From positions 1 to 44,930 of the forward strand of contig JAJEIO010000050.1 of assembly GCA_022827835.1 (NCBI GenBank): 44,930 nt of DNA, read 5' to 3'. Below are positions 13,373 through 21,106 of this stretch, piece by piece. Every line of letters starts with the position of its first letter. Within the stretch, counting starts at the first letter, position 1. This stretch comes from Candidatus Latescibacterota bacterium. GTDB lineage: Bacteria; Latescibacterota; UBA2968; UBA8231. The translations under genes were made by a program, and so were the position numbers. The notes below the pieces were generated by a model. The model ran no database searches. It was not told the DNA's origin and worked only from the letters and a program-made list of their open reading frames with translations.

Positions 13373-15641
13373 AGAAGCGAAAAATGTAGTGGTGCTCGGC
13401 GCTGGAGTCATGGGAGGGCAAATCGCGGCTCTGCTCGCCTGTGCGGGCCACAGGGTGCATCTCCTCGACTTGCCACTGGCAGGCGATGAAGTGGGCCGTG
13501 CGCGTCAGGGGTTGGAGAAAGCCCTCGCGAGCCGACCTCCCGCTTTCTATCTAGCGGAGATGGCCCAATACATCCAGCTAGGGAGCCTGGGGGATTTAGC
13601 CTGCGTTGGAGAGGCTGATTGGGTTATCGAAGCTGTTGTAGAAGAAAATGCGCCCAAGCGAGCGTTGCTGGCTCGACTGGAGCCATACCTGCATGACGGA
13701 TTAGTCATCAGTAGCAATACCTCAGGGCTATCTATCGCCGAGCTGGCGCGCGACCGCTCGCCGGAGTTTTGCCGCCGCTTCCTCGGGGTACATTTCTTTA
13801 ATCCGCCGCGCTACATGAAGCTGGTCGAAGTCATCCCTGGGCCTGACACCGAGCCGGCTATCGTCCAGCAGGTGGTGGACTTTCTCGCCGGGGAGTTGGG
13901 CAAGGGCGTAGTCTGTGGCCGGGACACGCCTAATTTCATCGGCAATCGCCTGTGGGTTTTCGCCGCCTGCGACATGCTGCAAAGGATGGAGAGGGACGGA
14001 CTAGGCGTGGCTGAAGTTGATGCGCTGACCGGTCCTCTGATGGGGCGGCCCCCAAGCGCAACCTTGCGCGTTTGTGACATCGTGGGTTTGGACACAGTCG
14101 CGCACGTAGCCGAGACCAGTTACGAGGGATTGCCGGCGGACCCGTGGCGGTCGCTTTTTGCTCTGCCAGCATTTTACCGGCGCATGTTGGAGGAGAATTT
14201 GCTCGGGGCCAAGGTCAACGCCGGTTTCTACCGCAAGGCCGAGGCGGGCATTGAGTCCCTCGATTTGGCTACCTTCGACTATCAACCCTTGCAAAAGGTG
14301 GAGTTGGGTGCCTTGGAATCGGCTTTGAGCGAGCGTTCACCGGAACGCCGCCTCCGCGCCTTATGGAACGATTCAGGCCCGTGGGGCCAGTTGGGAAGGG
14401 CGCATCTCATGGCTGTGCTGTCCTACGCTGCCGAGCACGTGGCCGATATAGCCGGCGATATCGTTCAAATCGATCAGGCGATGCGCTGGGGGTTTAACTG
14501 GGCGCTAGGGCCTTTTGAGTTGTGGGATATCTTCGGCGTCGAAGAGGTCGTCAGTGCTCTGGAAGTCAACCAGCAGCGGGTACCCGATCTCGCTGCTCAA
14601 TTGCTCGCCGCAGGTGAGACGCACTTTTACCACGAGAAAGGCGCGTTCTCACCGACTCGGTTGCGGCGCGAAAGCTGGCAACCGCCAGCCGACGATTGGG
14701 ATAAGCTAGCTGCCGAGCGAGCCATCTGGTCCAATGACGGAGCGTATTTGGTCGAATTGGACGAAGGACTGGGGGCGCTGGTTTTCAGCGGCAAGATGAA
14801 CGCCTTGGGACCAGCGGCGCTGGAAGCCGTCCACTACGCGGTAGATACGGCTTCCTTTACTGGCTTGGTACTCGCTGGCGCTGGCTCCTTGTTCTCGGTC
14901 GGTGCCGATTTGAAGCACGTGGCCAAGCTCGTTGATGAGAGTGGCTGGTCGGAGCTAGAAGCGTTTGTCGCTGCCTTCCAAGAGGCCGTGCAAGCACTCC
15001 GCTACGCGTCTTTCCCGGTCGTCGCGGCTCTCCGCGGCTTGGTGCTGGGAGGCGGGTGCGAGTTCGCCTTGGGTGCCACTGGGCGCGTGGCGACGGCTGA
15101 ACTAGGCATGGGTTTGGTGGAGACCAAGGTCGGCCTAATCCCCGGCAGCGGTGGCTGTATGGAGATGGCGCGGAGGGGAGCGAGCGATATAGGAGCCGCG
15201 TTTGAGACGATTTTTACCGGAAACTTTAGCGACAATGCTTTCCAGGCCCGAGCATGGGGCCTCCTCGATGCTGACGACGAGATTGCCTTTGCCGAGAGTC
15301 AACTCTTAGAGCGAGCCTTAGCTAGATTGCGCAGCCTGCTCGCTGCGGGCTACTGCGCTAGGGAGCCAGATAGGGTAGAGGTCACTGGAGACGAAGGACT
15401 GGCGCTTTTGCACGAGCGCATAGATGCAGGCCGGGCTGCTGGGCAACTCAGCGAACACGACGTAGTCGTAGGACGCGGTTTGGCGCGAGTGCTTACAGGA
15501 GGTGGCGGAGCACGCCGACAAGTAGAGGAACGCGATTTGCTGAATTTGGAACGCGAGGTCTTTCTGCAACTATGCGGCACCGAGCGCACGCAAGAGCGCA
15601 TCGCTCACATGCTGCACACGGGTAAACCATTGAGAAATTAA
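13365..15641 (+). CDS. 3-hydroxyacyl-CoA dehydrogenase/enoyl-CoA hydratase fusion (FadN type)
   Basis: A 758-residue beta-oxidation enzyme in the FadN order: dehydrogenase first, hydratase last (FadB has the reverse). The Rossmann loop GAGVMGG is at 12-18, NTSGLSI at 118-124, and the catalytic His143 in GVHFFNPP. The hydratase/crotonase part (about 465-650) shows GADLKHV, GGGCEFALG and ETKVGLIPGSGG, which supply the oxyanion hole and an active-site glutamate. It would hydrate trans-2-enoyl-CoA and oxidise the 3-hydroxyacyl-CoA with NAD+. No thiolase or acyl-CoA dehydrogenase is adjacent. The HpaB/AbfD-fold gene follows after 16 bases. Cytosolic. Confidence 0.9.
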   Translation: MAEEAKNVVVLGAGVMGGQIAALLACAGHRVHLLDLPLAGDEVGRARQGLEKALASRPPAFYLAEMAQYIQLGSLGDLACVGEADWVIEAVVEENAPKRALLARLEPYLHDGLVISSNTSGLSIAELARDRSPEFCRRFLGVHFFNPPRYMKLVEVIPGPDTEPAIVQQVVDFLAGELGKGVVCGRDTPNFIGNRLWVFAACDMLQRMERDGLGVAEVDALTGPLMGRPPSATLRVCDIVGLDTVAHVAETSYEGLPADPWRSLFALPAFYRRMLEENLLGAKVNAGFYRKAEAGIESLDLATFDYQPLQKVELGALESALSERSPERRLRALWNDSGPWGQLGRAHLMAVLSYAAEHVADIAGDIVQIDQAMRWGFNWALGPFELWDIFGVEEVVSALEVNQQRVPDLAAQLLAAGETHFYHEKGAFSPTRLRRESWQPPADDWDKLAAERAIWSNDGAYLVELDEGLGALVFSGKMNALGPAALEAVHYAVDTASFTGLVLAGAGSLFSVGADLKHVAKLVDESGWSELEAFVAAFQEAVQALRYASFPVVAALRGLVLGGGCEFALGATGRVATAELGMGLVETKVGLIPGSGGCMEMARRGASDIGAAFETIFTGNFSDNAFQARAWGLLDADDEIAFAESQLLERALARLRSLLAAGYCAREPDRVEVTGDEGLALLHERIDAGRAAGQLSEHDVVVGRGLARVLTGGGGARRQVEERDLLNLEREVFLQLCGTERTQERIAHMLHTGKPLRN

Positions 15642-15657
15642 AAGGGAAGGGGGCCTT

Positions 15658-17100
15658 ATGGGCTTGCGTAGTGCCGCTGAATTCAAAGAGGGCTTGCGCG
15701 ACGGACGCGAGGTGTATCACCGAGGAGCGCAGGTCGAGGACGTAACCGCACACGACGACTTGGGGATTGGGGTTGATCACGTCGCCTTGGATTTTGAACT
15801 GGCCGAGGACTCAGCGCATCGAGACCTAATGACCTGGATGGATGATGAACTGGGCGAACCCGTCAGTCGTTACTTTAAAACACCGACGGATGCCACAGAT
15901 TTGCTCAACCGACGCGAGATGATTGAGCGTTCGACGCGGCTGGGCAGCAGTGTAGTGTTGCTAATCAAGGAAATTGGAACCGACGCGCTTTTCGCCCTCG
16001 ACTTAGTCTCCGACCATTTGGATAAAAATGCCGGTGGACAATACAACGCGCGCGTGCAAGCCTTCCACCGAGAGTGCAAGCAGCGCGACTTGAGCTTGGC
16101 CGTGGCCCAAACCGACGTAAAGGGCGACCGCAGTCTCTTGCCGTCGCAGCAAGCGCATCCCGACTACTATGTCCACATTGTCGAGGAGCGAAGCGATGGG
16201 ATCGTGGTGCGCGGGGCCAAAGCCCATACGACATGTGCCCCGTATGTCGATGAACTCATTGTCTTGCCGACCCGTGCGCTCAAGGAGGAGGACGCGGCCT
16301 ATGCGGTTGCCTTTGCCACGCCGGTCAATACGCCGGGGCTCAAGCTAATAGCCAGCCCCTTTGGCTCGCCGCCGGTAAGCCAGTTTCACCACCCGGTTAG
16401 TTCCGAGCACCGCATGATCGACACGCTGACGATCTTCGACGATGTCTTTATTCCCAACGAACGCGTCTTCCTCAAAGGGGAATGGCAATACGCCGGGCCG
16501 CTGGCCAACGCCTTCGTCGAATTTCATCGCTTTACGGCCGCCTCGTACAAACCGCCGCTCTGCGACCTCTTTATCGGGGCGGCGGCGCTCCTAGCCCACT
16601 ATAACGGCATTGCCAAGGCTGGCCACGTGCGCGAGAAACTGACCAAGCTCATCACCTATGCCGAGACCGTCCGCGGGCTGACCTTGGCCGCGGCCCACGA
16701 TTGCCGAATTGCTGCAAACGGTACAGCCGTGCCCAATATCATCTTTACCAACTTGGCCAAATTCCACTTTGCCAATAACTATCACCAAGCCGTGTCTTGG
16801 GTCCAGGATATTGCTGGAGGGTTGGTGGTCACTGGGCCGTCGGAAGAAGACTTAGCCAATCCCGAGACCAAAAGCTATATCGAACACTTCTTGGGCGGAG
16901 GGAGTGGCGTCGATGCTGAGGCGCGGCTGAAGGCAATCAATTTGGTACGCGATCTGACGGCTTCAACCTTTGGTGGTTACAACGAGCTACTGGCCATTCA
17001 CGCCGAAGGCTCATTGGAAACCCAGAAAATTACCATTCTGCGCGATTACGACGTCGAGCGCTGTGTCCGGCTGGCCCAAGAAGCCATCGGCATAGATTGA
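15658..17100 (+). CDS. HpaB / 4-hydroxybutyryl-CoA dehydratase-fold protein without cluster ligands
   Basis: A 480-residue acyl-CoA-dehydrogenase-like flavoprotein of the 4-hydroxyphenylacetate 3-hydroxylase/4-hydroxybutyryl-CoA dehydratase superfamily (GAKAHTTCAP, 187-195; DDVFIPNERVF, 261-271; DLFIGAAALLAHYNG, 303-317). Clostridial 4-hydroxybutyryl-CoA dehydratase holds a [4Fe-4S] cluster with Cys99, Cys103, His292 and Cys299. Here no cysteine occurs around residues 95-110, and seven residues after the matching His290 there is Tyr297. The cluster is therefore probably absent, making an FAD monooxygenase or an altered dehydratase more likely. Placement 16 bases after the FadN-type gene suggests an acyl-CoA or aromatic-acid substrate. 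AAGGGAAGGGGG precedes the ATG. Confidence 0.8.
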   Translation: MGLRSAAEFKEGLRDGREVYHRGAQVEDVTAHDDLGIGVDHVALDFELAEDSAHRDLMTWMDDELGEPVSRYFKTPTDATDLLNRREMIERSTRLGSSVVLLIKEIGTDALFALDLVSDHLDKNAGGQYNARVQAFHRECKQRDLSLAVAQTDVKGDRSLLPSQQAHPDYYVHIVEERSDGIVVRGAKAHTTCAPYVDELIVLPTRALKEEDAAYAVAFATPVNTPGLKLIASPFGSPPVSQFHHPVSSEHRMIDTLTIFDDVFIPNERVFLKGEWQYAGPLANAFVEFHRFTAASYKPPLCDLFIGAAALLAHYNGIAKAGHVREKLTKLITYAETVRGLTLAAAHDCRIAANGTAVPNIIFTNLAKFHFANNYHQAVSWVQDIAGGLVVTGPSEEDLANPETKSYIEHFLGGGSGVDAEARLKAINLVRDLTASTFGGYNELLAIHAEGSLETQKITILRDYDVERCVRLAQEAIGID

Positions 17101-17143
17101 GCCAAACACCAAACAATTGAGGAACAAAAAAGAACGAAAAGAG

Positions 17144-17172
17144 TTGATTATATAACATATAGGTCCTATATT
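17144..17172 (+). promoter_or_regulatory. Sigma-70-type promoter overlapped by a palindrome
   Basis: TTGATT (17144-17149) and TATATT (17167-17172) are 17 bases apart. A perfect 15-base palindrome, ATATAGGTCCTATAT (17157-17171), covers the spacer and the -10 element, the classic place for a repressor. It would drive the sigma-factor gene through a leader of about 155 bases. Confidence 0.5.
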
Positions 17173-17191
17173 AGCCTGCATCCTCCTCTAT

Positions 17192-17218
17192 GCGGTTTAT
17201 TCAAAACCGCTTTATTTT
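17192..17218 (+). terminator. Intrinsic terminator or attenuator in the sigma-gene leader
   Basis: GCGGTTT (17192-17198) pairs with AAACCGC (17204-17210) around a 5-base loop, followed by TTTATTTT. It may end the 15658-17100 transcript. If the promoter at 17144-17172 is used, it also lies inside the sigma-factor leader and could attenuate it. Confidence 0.65.
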
Positions 17219-17244
17219 CGGATGTATTTCCCCCACATCCGAAA
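17216..17244 (+). promoter_or_regulatory. Second leader hairpin sharing the T-tract
   Basis: TTTCGGATGT (17216-17225) pairs perfectly with ACATCCGAAA (17235-17244) around ATTTCCCCC. Its left arm takes part of the T-tract of the terminator hairpin just before it, so folding of one may affect function of the other. Confidence 0.5.
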
Positions 17245-17333
17245 CTCCCTGCTCGTCCATATTAGGTACCATCATAGCTTAATGCAGCCAAGAGTCCCCA
17301 TGCTGGCTCATTAGCAACAGGAGGCGTCAAGTT

Positions 17334-18179
17334 ATGACTACCTTGCAGACCGATTCTATCGTCGATCAGTATTTCCACGAGATCGAGGATGCTGTCGGAT
17401 TATCGTCCGAGGACGAAGTGGCCATCGCTCAGCAAATAAAAGAGGGCGATGAAGAGGCCTTATCCGATCTGGTCAAAGCCAACCTGCGCTTTGTCGTAAG
17501 CGTGGCGAAGCAATATCAGAATTTGGGCTTGCCGCTTTCGGACCTGATCAACGAGGGAAATTTGGGGCTTATCATCGCCGCCAAGCGCTTTGACGGCACG
17601 AAGGGCTTCAAATTCATTTCCTATGCTGTGTGGTGGATCCGCCAGTCGATCCTGCAAGCGTTGGCCAATCAGTCGCGCATCGTGCGGTTGCCGCTGAATC
17701 GCATCGGCGAGCTGACGCGCGTCAACAGGGTGCTCAACAAGCTCGAACAGGGGCTAGGGCGTCCCCCAGAAGTAGAGGAAATAGCCGAAGAGCTAGAGGT
17801 CGAACCCGGTGATATGGAGCTCTTGTTACGATTGGCCCAAAGACCCGTTTCGCTGGAGATGCCCTGCGACGAATCCGAGCCGGATCGCTGTTTCGGCGAT
17901 CTGATTCCCGACTACAGCCAGCCGCCCAGCGACGAGGCCCTTTCCAGCGACGAGCTCAAAGAGGAAATTTACAACGCCATGCACGCCCTGACCGAGGGTG
18001 AGGCGCGCGTCTTGAAGATGTATTACGGATTGGATGGGCACGAGCCGATGACTTTGGAGAAGATCGGGGCCTATGTCGGGCGCACTCGGGAGCGGGTGCG
18101 GCAAATCAAGGAAAAGGCCCTGCAGAAGCTCCGCCATCCCGCTCGCTGCGACTCTCTCAAGGAGTACTACGCGGACTAA
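17334..18179 (+). CDS. RNA polymerase sigma-70 family factor (RpoD/SigA-like)
   Basis: 281 residues with all core regions. Region 1.2/2.1 starts at about 8; region 2.2-2.3 holds LVKANLRFVVSVAKQYQN (46-63) and LINEGNLGLIIAAKRFD (71-87); region 2.4 is FISYAVWWIRQSILQAL (94-110), which reads the -10 element; region 3 follows; region 4.2 is MTLEKIGAYVGRTRERVRQI (239-258), which reads the -35 element. It lacks the long region 1.1 and non-conserved insert of proteobacterial RpoD, like the short principal sigma factors of Bacteroidetes and relatives. It may be the housekeeping or a group-2 factor. AGGAGG precedes the ATG. The structured leader and palindromic promoter suggest regulated expression. 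Confidence 0.9.
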   Translation: MTTLQTDSIVDQYFHEIEDAVGLSSEDEVAIAQQIKEGDEEALSDLVKANLRFVVSVAKQYQNLGLPLSDLINEGNLGLIIAAKRFDGTKGFKFISYAVWWIRQSILQALANQSRIVRLPLNRIGELTRVNRVLNKLEQGLGRPPEVEEIAEELEVEPGDMELLLRLAQRPVSLEMPCDESEPDRCFGDLIPDYSQPPSDEALSSDELKEEIYNAMHALTEGEARVLKMYYGLDGHEPMTLEKIGAYVGRTRERVRQIKEKALQKLRHPARCDSLKEYYAD

Positions 18180-18225
18180 TTATTCGCTACTGTGGAGTGA
18201 AAAAAGTGGGTACACAGGGCCGTTA

Positions 18226-18321
18226 GCGTCTTGGATAGTGGTCTATTTTGAAAAATCTGGATGATTTTCTCTCTTCATTAGGGAGCTGAGAATTTCAAAA
18301 TAGACCACTACCGCGTCTTGG
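18226..18321. mobile_element. MITE-like element with 9-bp target duplication
   Basis: Perfect 18-bp inverted repeats, TAGTGGTCTATTTTGAAA (18236-18253) and its complement (18293-18310), bound a gene-free 78-base unit (18235-18312). The unit is flanked by direct repeats GCGTCTTGG at 18226-18234 and 18313-18321, as left by a transposase with 9-bp staggered cuts. It is too short to encode a transposase, so it is a non-autonomous miniature element. The hairpin it forms may also terminate the sigma-factor transcript. The parent insertion sequence is not in the window. Confidence 0.7.
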
Positions 18322-18327
18322 GCTCAT

Positions 18328-18356
18328 TTGATTTTTGCCCGATTTTTCGTTAATAT
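18328..18356 (+). promoter_or_regulatory. Promoter of tRNA-Asn
   Basis: TTGATT (18328-18333) and TAATAT (18351-18356) are 17 bases apart and 10 bases before the tRNA. The -35 begins 7 bases after the MITE-like element's target duplication, so the insertion just missed it. Confidence 0.5.
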
Positions 18357-18366
18357 ATCTGTTTAT

Positions 18367-18442
18367 TCCGCGGTAGCTCAGCTGGCAGAGCGGGTGGCTG
18401 TTAACCACTTGGTCGTAGGTTCGAATCCTACCCGCGGAGCCA
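18367..18442 (+). tRNA. tRNA-Asn (GUU), CCA encoded
   Basis: A full cloverleaf can be drawn: acceptor TCCGCGG/CCGCGGA, D arm GCTC/GAGC, anticodon stem GGTGG/CCACT with loop CTGTTAA (anticodon GTT at 18400-18402), and T arm GTAGG-TTCGAAT-CCTAC. The discriminator is G and the 3' CCA is encoded. It closely matches bacterial tRNA-Asn. Confidence 0.97.
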
Positions 18443-18445
18443 CTT

Positions 18446-18511
18446 AAACAACGGCCGGACAAACCGATCCCGATTTGGGGTGCGGTTGTCCGGCCGTTTG
18501 CATTTCTGCAA
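18446..18511 (+). terminator. tRNA terminator hairpin, copy 1 of a two-copy repeat
   Basis: AACGGCCGGACAA (18450-18462) pairs with TTGTCCGGCCGTT (18486-18498), with inner ACC/GGT pairing, followed by TTTGCATTTCTGCAACTTT, which itself forms a TTGCA/TGCAA stem. The same hairpin and tail recur at 21021-21086. Confidence 0.75.
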
Positions 18512-18639
18512 CTTTCTTTCTGTTCTTCCAACACAATAATCCGCTGACAAATCACGCCTTAATTCTTGTTGATGTAGGAACGAAAAATGCGTAGTATGGC
18601 CAATAGTGGGGTGCCGACTCCAACGCAGGCAGATTTGCT

Positions 18640-20151
18640 ATGGACCATCGAATCCGTTTCCAGGTTCTTCTCTCTCTGGCACTGTGTGGATGCATGGCGC
18701 TGGGAGCATACGGAGAGCAGATGCGCTTTGACACGGCGTCGGAATGGGGGCGATGGGAACTCCCGCTCGGTGCGGTTGAACTCACACAGGATGGCACGAT
18801 CCTTCCGGTCCTCATCCACAAGGGGGTCAACGCCGCGCTCAACGCTGCGGATTTCGGCGGTGGCATCCACAGCGTTGGCTCGAATTCGCGACAGGCCGCG
18901 TTCGTCATGGACGGCGATCCGGCCACCGGCTGGAGCTTGGCCCCGAATGATTCCCCCGAAGATTGGTTCATCGAGATCGATCTGGGAAGAGCTGTTGCGG
19001 CCAGGAAGGTAACCCTAATTTTCGACGAAGAAGCCCCGCCTTTTGAGCTTTTCACACTCTTCTTGTCGACGGGCGAACAGGCCATCGATGTGGTCGACAA
19101 TATCGTCGATGGCAGCCTAATCTACCGCTTCCAGGAACGGTTCAAGGGAAATAAAAAACACCGGGTGACGCTGGACCTGGACCTGGCCAAACAACCGCCG
19201 GTCCAGTTCCTGAGAGTGGAATCGCTGCTCCACGTTCCCGGAGCACGCCTAGTGGAAGTGGAGGTGGAGGCCATCGGCGACAATATTACGCTGGGTCTGC
19301 TGGAAAGAGGGGGCGGACTGGAGATCATCCTGGATGTGGAGGGTGCCTACGACGTCGCTACCCTGGGCAATGCCATGTCCATCGCAGACGGGAACTTCTC
19401 CGCATGGCTCCAGCCTCGCCGGATCAACAGCCAGGTCAACGTCATCTCACACATGACGCTGGATCTGGGTGCTGTGTACTGGGTGGACTTGGTGCGCATC
19501 GTAGGCCATTTCCTGTTGGGTCCCAGGTCGCGAAGCTATTTCGACTTCGACACCTACGAGGTGATGAGTTCGGACGGCTCCCTAGCACCGGATGGGACCC
19601 GTATCTGGCACCGGCACTTCGTCGGCAAGAGTACCGCCCAGAACCAACTTTGGCCTTTCGCCGAGCACCACTTTGAACTTATTCAGACCCGGTACGTGCG
19701 CATCGCCTGGGTGTATTTCGACGCTGCCTGCGCGGCGCTCTGGGCCAGCAGTACGGCAAATCCCTGCAATTTCTATGGCAGTACACGAGAACTGCAAGTT
19801 TTCGGCGAGGGACATCCCGCTAGGGTGACTTTCCGCTCCCCGCTGATCGATCTAAAAGGAAAAAAGCAGGTGAGCGCCATCCGCTGGCGGGCGGATGCCC
19901 CACTGGACACCCGGGTCGAGGTGCGCAGCCGCACGAGCAACGAGGTGCGGTACGACATCACTTACTACGACAAGAACGGCAAAGCCGTGACCGAAAGGAA
20001 GTGGAACAAACTGATCCCCAGCTTCAAAGGCCCCGTGGATACTACTTTGGTGCCGGGAGAGGACCAGAGCCCTTGGAGCAATGTCTATCTGACGCCGGAT
20101 CAGGGATTCCAGTGTCCCCTTCCCCCCGCCGCTATATGGAGCTGGAGGTAA
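18640..20151 (+). CDS. Secreted discoidin-domain surface protein, N-terminal part (frameshifted)
   Basis: 503 residues up to a premature stop. A signal peptide (about 1-25, FQVLLSLALCGCMALGAYG) is followed by two regions of F5/8-type C (discoidin) character: about 65-215, with VMDGDPATGW and the strand WFIEIDLGRAVAARKVTLIF, and about 240-410, with MTLDLGAVYWVDLVRIVG. Such domains bind carbohydrate or surfaces. The frame breaks near 20112-20130, at CCCCTTCCCCCC; the plus-strand frame one base earlier continues without a gap as the C-terminal part (20136-20945). Restoring one base would give about 768 residues. It is either a mutation or assembly error in the C-run, or ribosomal slippage. No neighbour suggests a substrate. 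Confidence 0.75.
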   Translation: MDHRIRFQVLLSLALCGCMALGAYGEQMRFDTASEWGRWELPLGAVELTQDGTILPVLIHKGVNAALNAADFGGGIHSVGSNSRQAAFVMDGDPATGWSLAPNDSPEDWFIEIDLGRAVAARKVTLIFDEEAPPFELFTLFLSTGEQAIDVVDNIVDGSLIYRFQERFKGNKKHRVTLDLDLAKQPPVQFLRVESLLHVPGARLVEVEVEAIGDNITLGLLERGGGLEIILDVEGAYDVATLGNAMSIADGNFSAWLQPRRINSQVNVISHMTLDLGAVYWVDLVRIVGHFLLGPRSRSYFDFDTYEVMSSDGSLAPDGTRIWHRHFVGKSTAQNQLWPFAEHHFELIQTRYVRIAWVYFDAACAALWASSTANPCNFYGSTRELQVFGEGHPARVTFRSPLIDLKGKKQVSAIRWRADAPLDTRVEVRSRTSNEVRYDITYYDKNGKAVTERKWNKLIPSFKGPVDTTLVPGEDQSPWSNVYLTPDQGFQCPLPPAAIWSWR

Positions 20152-20945
20152 GTTTGGCGTCCGAAAATCCGGCCCGGGCGGCGTCCTTGGACTATCTCGA
20201 GGTGGAGTTCCACGAGCCGCTGGCCGACGAGGTGGTGGGCGAGATCTTCCCAACTGCGGTACTGCCGGGCGAGGCGACGGAGTTTTCGTACTTCGTGCTG
20301 CCTAAGCGGACGTCTGGATTTGACCAGCTGATGATGGCGGCCTCGGCACCGATGCAGTTCAAGAAGGTGCTGGTCAGTGAGAAGCTGACGGAAGCGGAGG
20401 TAGAGGAAACCGAGGAGGGCTTTCAGGTCAAGTTTCCGCGCCCGATCCGGCAGCGGGAACTGGTGGAGTTGCGCTTCACGTCTGCGGTCTTTCTGCAGGC
20501 GACGCGCTTTGATGTCTTTCTGGTGGACAGCGGGCAGGAGGAATTGGGCCGCCAAGCGGTGGAGCCTGGGGACGCGGCTCCGGAGGTGGAGAGCAGCACC
20601 AATGTGGTGAGTCTGCCGGTTTCTACCCGCCTGTTCGCTAATGCGGCGCTTGATACCCGAGTGCTCACGCCCAACGGCGATGGGCGCAACGATGTGCTGG
20701 TGGTCTCGGTCGATCTAGTCAATGTGCTGGAGCAGCGGCCGCTGCGGATGCTCGTGTTCGATCTCTCTGGGCGTTTGCTCGGGGAGGTTGAAGGGAAGGG
20801 GCTGGCCGGTCACCGAGAACTGATCTGGGATGGGCAGGACAGCAGCGGCAGGTTGGTGGTGCCGGGGCTGTATTTGCTGGAACTGCACGTGGAGGGAGAT
20901 GCCGGAGTGGAGAAGATGCGATGGGGGGTGTCGGTGGTTTACTAG
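20136..20945 (+). CDS. C-terminal part of the same surface protein, with FlgD/gliding-type Ig tail
   Basis: This is the continuation of 18640-20151 in another frame. Homology-like sequence begins near 20113 (IPVSPSPRRYMELEVSLAS), so the ATG at 20136 is nominal. Open frame extends further upstream but there only shadows the first part. After a beta-rich middle it ends with a FlgD-like Ig domain: RVLTPNGDGRNDVLVVSV, then WDGQDSSGRLVVPGLYLLEL and a final WGVSVVY strand. In Bacteroidetes-type secretion similar tails act as sorting or anchoring domains, suggesting cell-surface display. It is followed by the bidirectional hairpin at 21031-21086, facing msrAB. Confidence 0.75.
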   Translation: MELEVSLASENPARAASLDYLEVEFHEPLADEVVGEIFPTAVLPGEATEFSYFVLPKRTSGFDQLMMAASAPMQFKKVLVSEKLTEAEVEETEEGFQVKFPRPIRQRELVELRFTSAVFLQATRFDVFLVDSGQEELGRQAVEPGDAAPEVESSTNVVSLPVSTRLFANAALDTRVLTPNGDGRNDVLVVSVDLVNVLEQRPLRMLVFDLSGRLLGEVEGKGLAGHRELIWDGQDSSGRLVVPGLYLLELHVEGDAGVEKMRWGVSVVY

Positions 20946-21020
20946 GGCGATTTGTTGGCTGTTTTCGTCGTCGGGGGTATTGCTGTCGCCCTGTACTGGT
21001 TCAGTGAATTGAGCATACGG

Positions 21021-21086
21021 GGAGCCACTAAAAAACGGCCGGATAAACCTCGGGGTGAGGTTGTCCGGCCGTTTGCATTTCTGCAA
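21021..21086. repeat. Second copy of tRNA-Asn 3' end plus terminator
   Basis: GGAGCCACT (21021-21029) matches the tRNA-Asn 3' end (18436-18444). It is followed by a slightly diverged copy of the hairpin, AACGGCCGGATAAACC with GGTTGTCCGGCCGTTTG, and an identical TTTGCATTTCTGCAA tail. The spacing of parts is the same as at the tRNA. It may be an att-like duplication, a tRNA-gene remnant, or a dispersed terminator repeat. It also serves as a terminator between two convergent genes. Confidence 0.7.
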
Positions 21087-21106
21087 TGGAGCAAGGGCTC
21101 CGTGCC

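Noticed and set aside
18436..18511. CRISPR or simple tandem array around the tRNA
   Set aside because: Only two copies of the hairpin repeat exist, 2.6 kb apart, with no spacer array or cas genes in the window.
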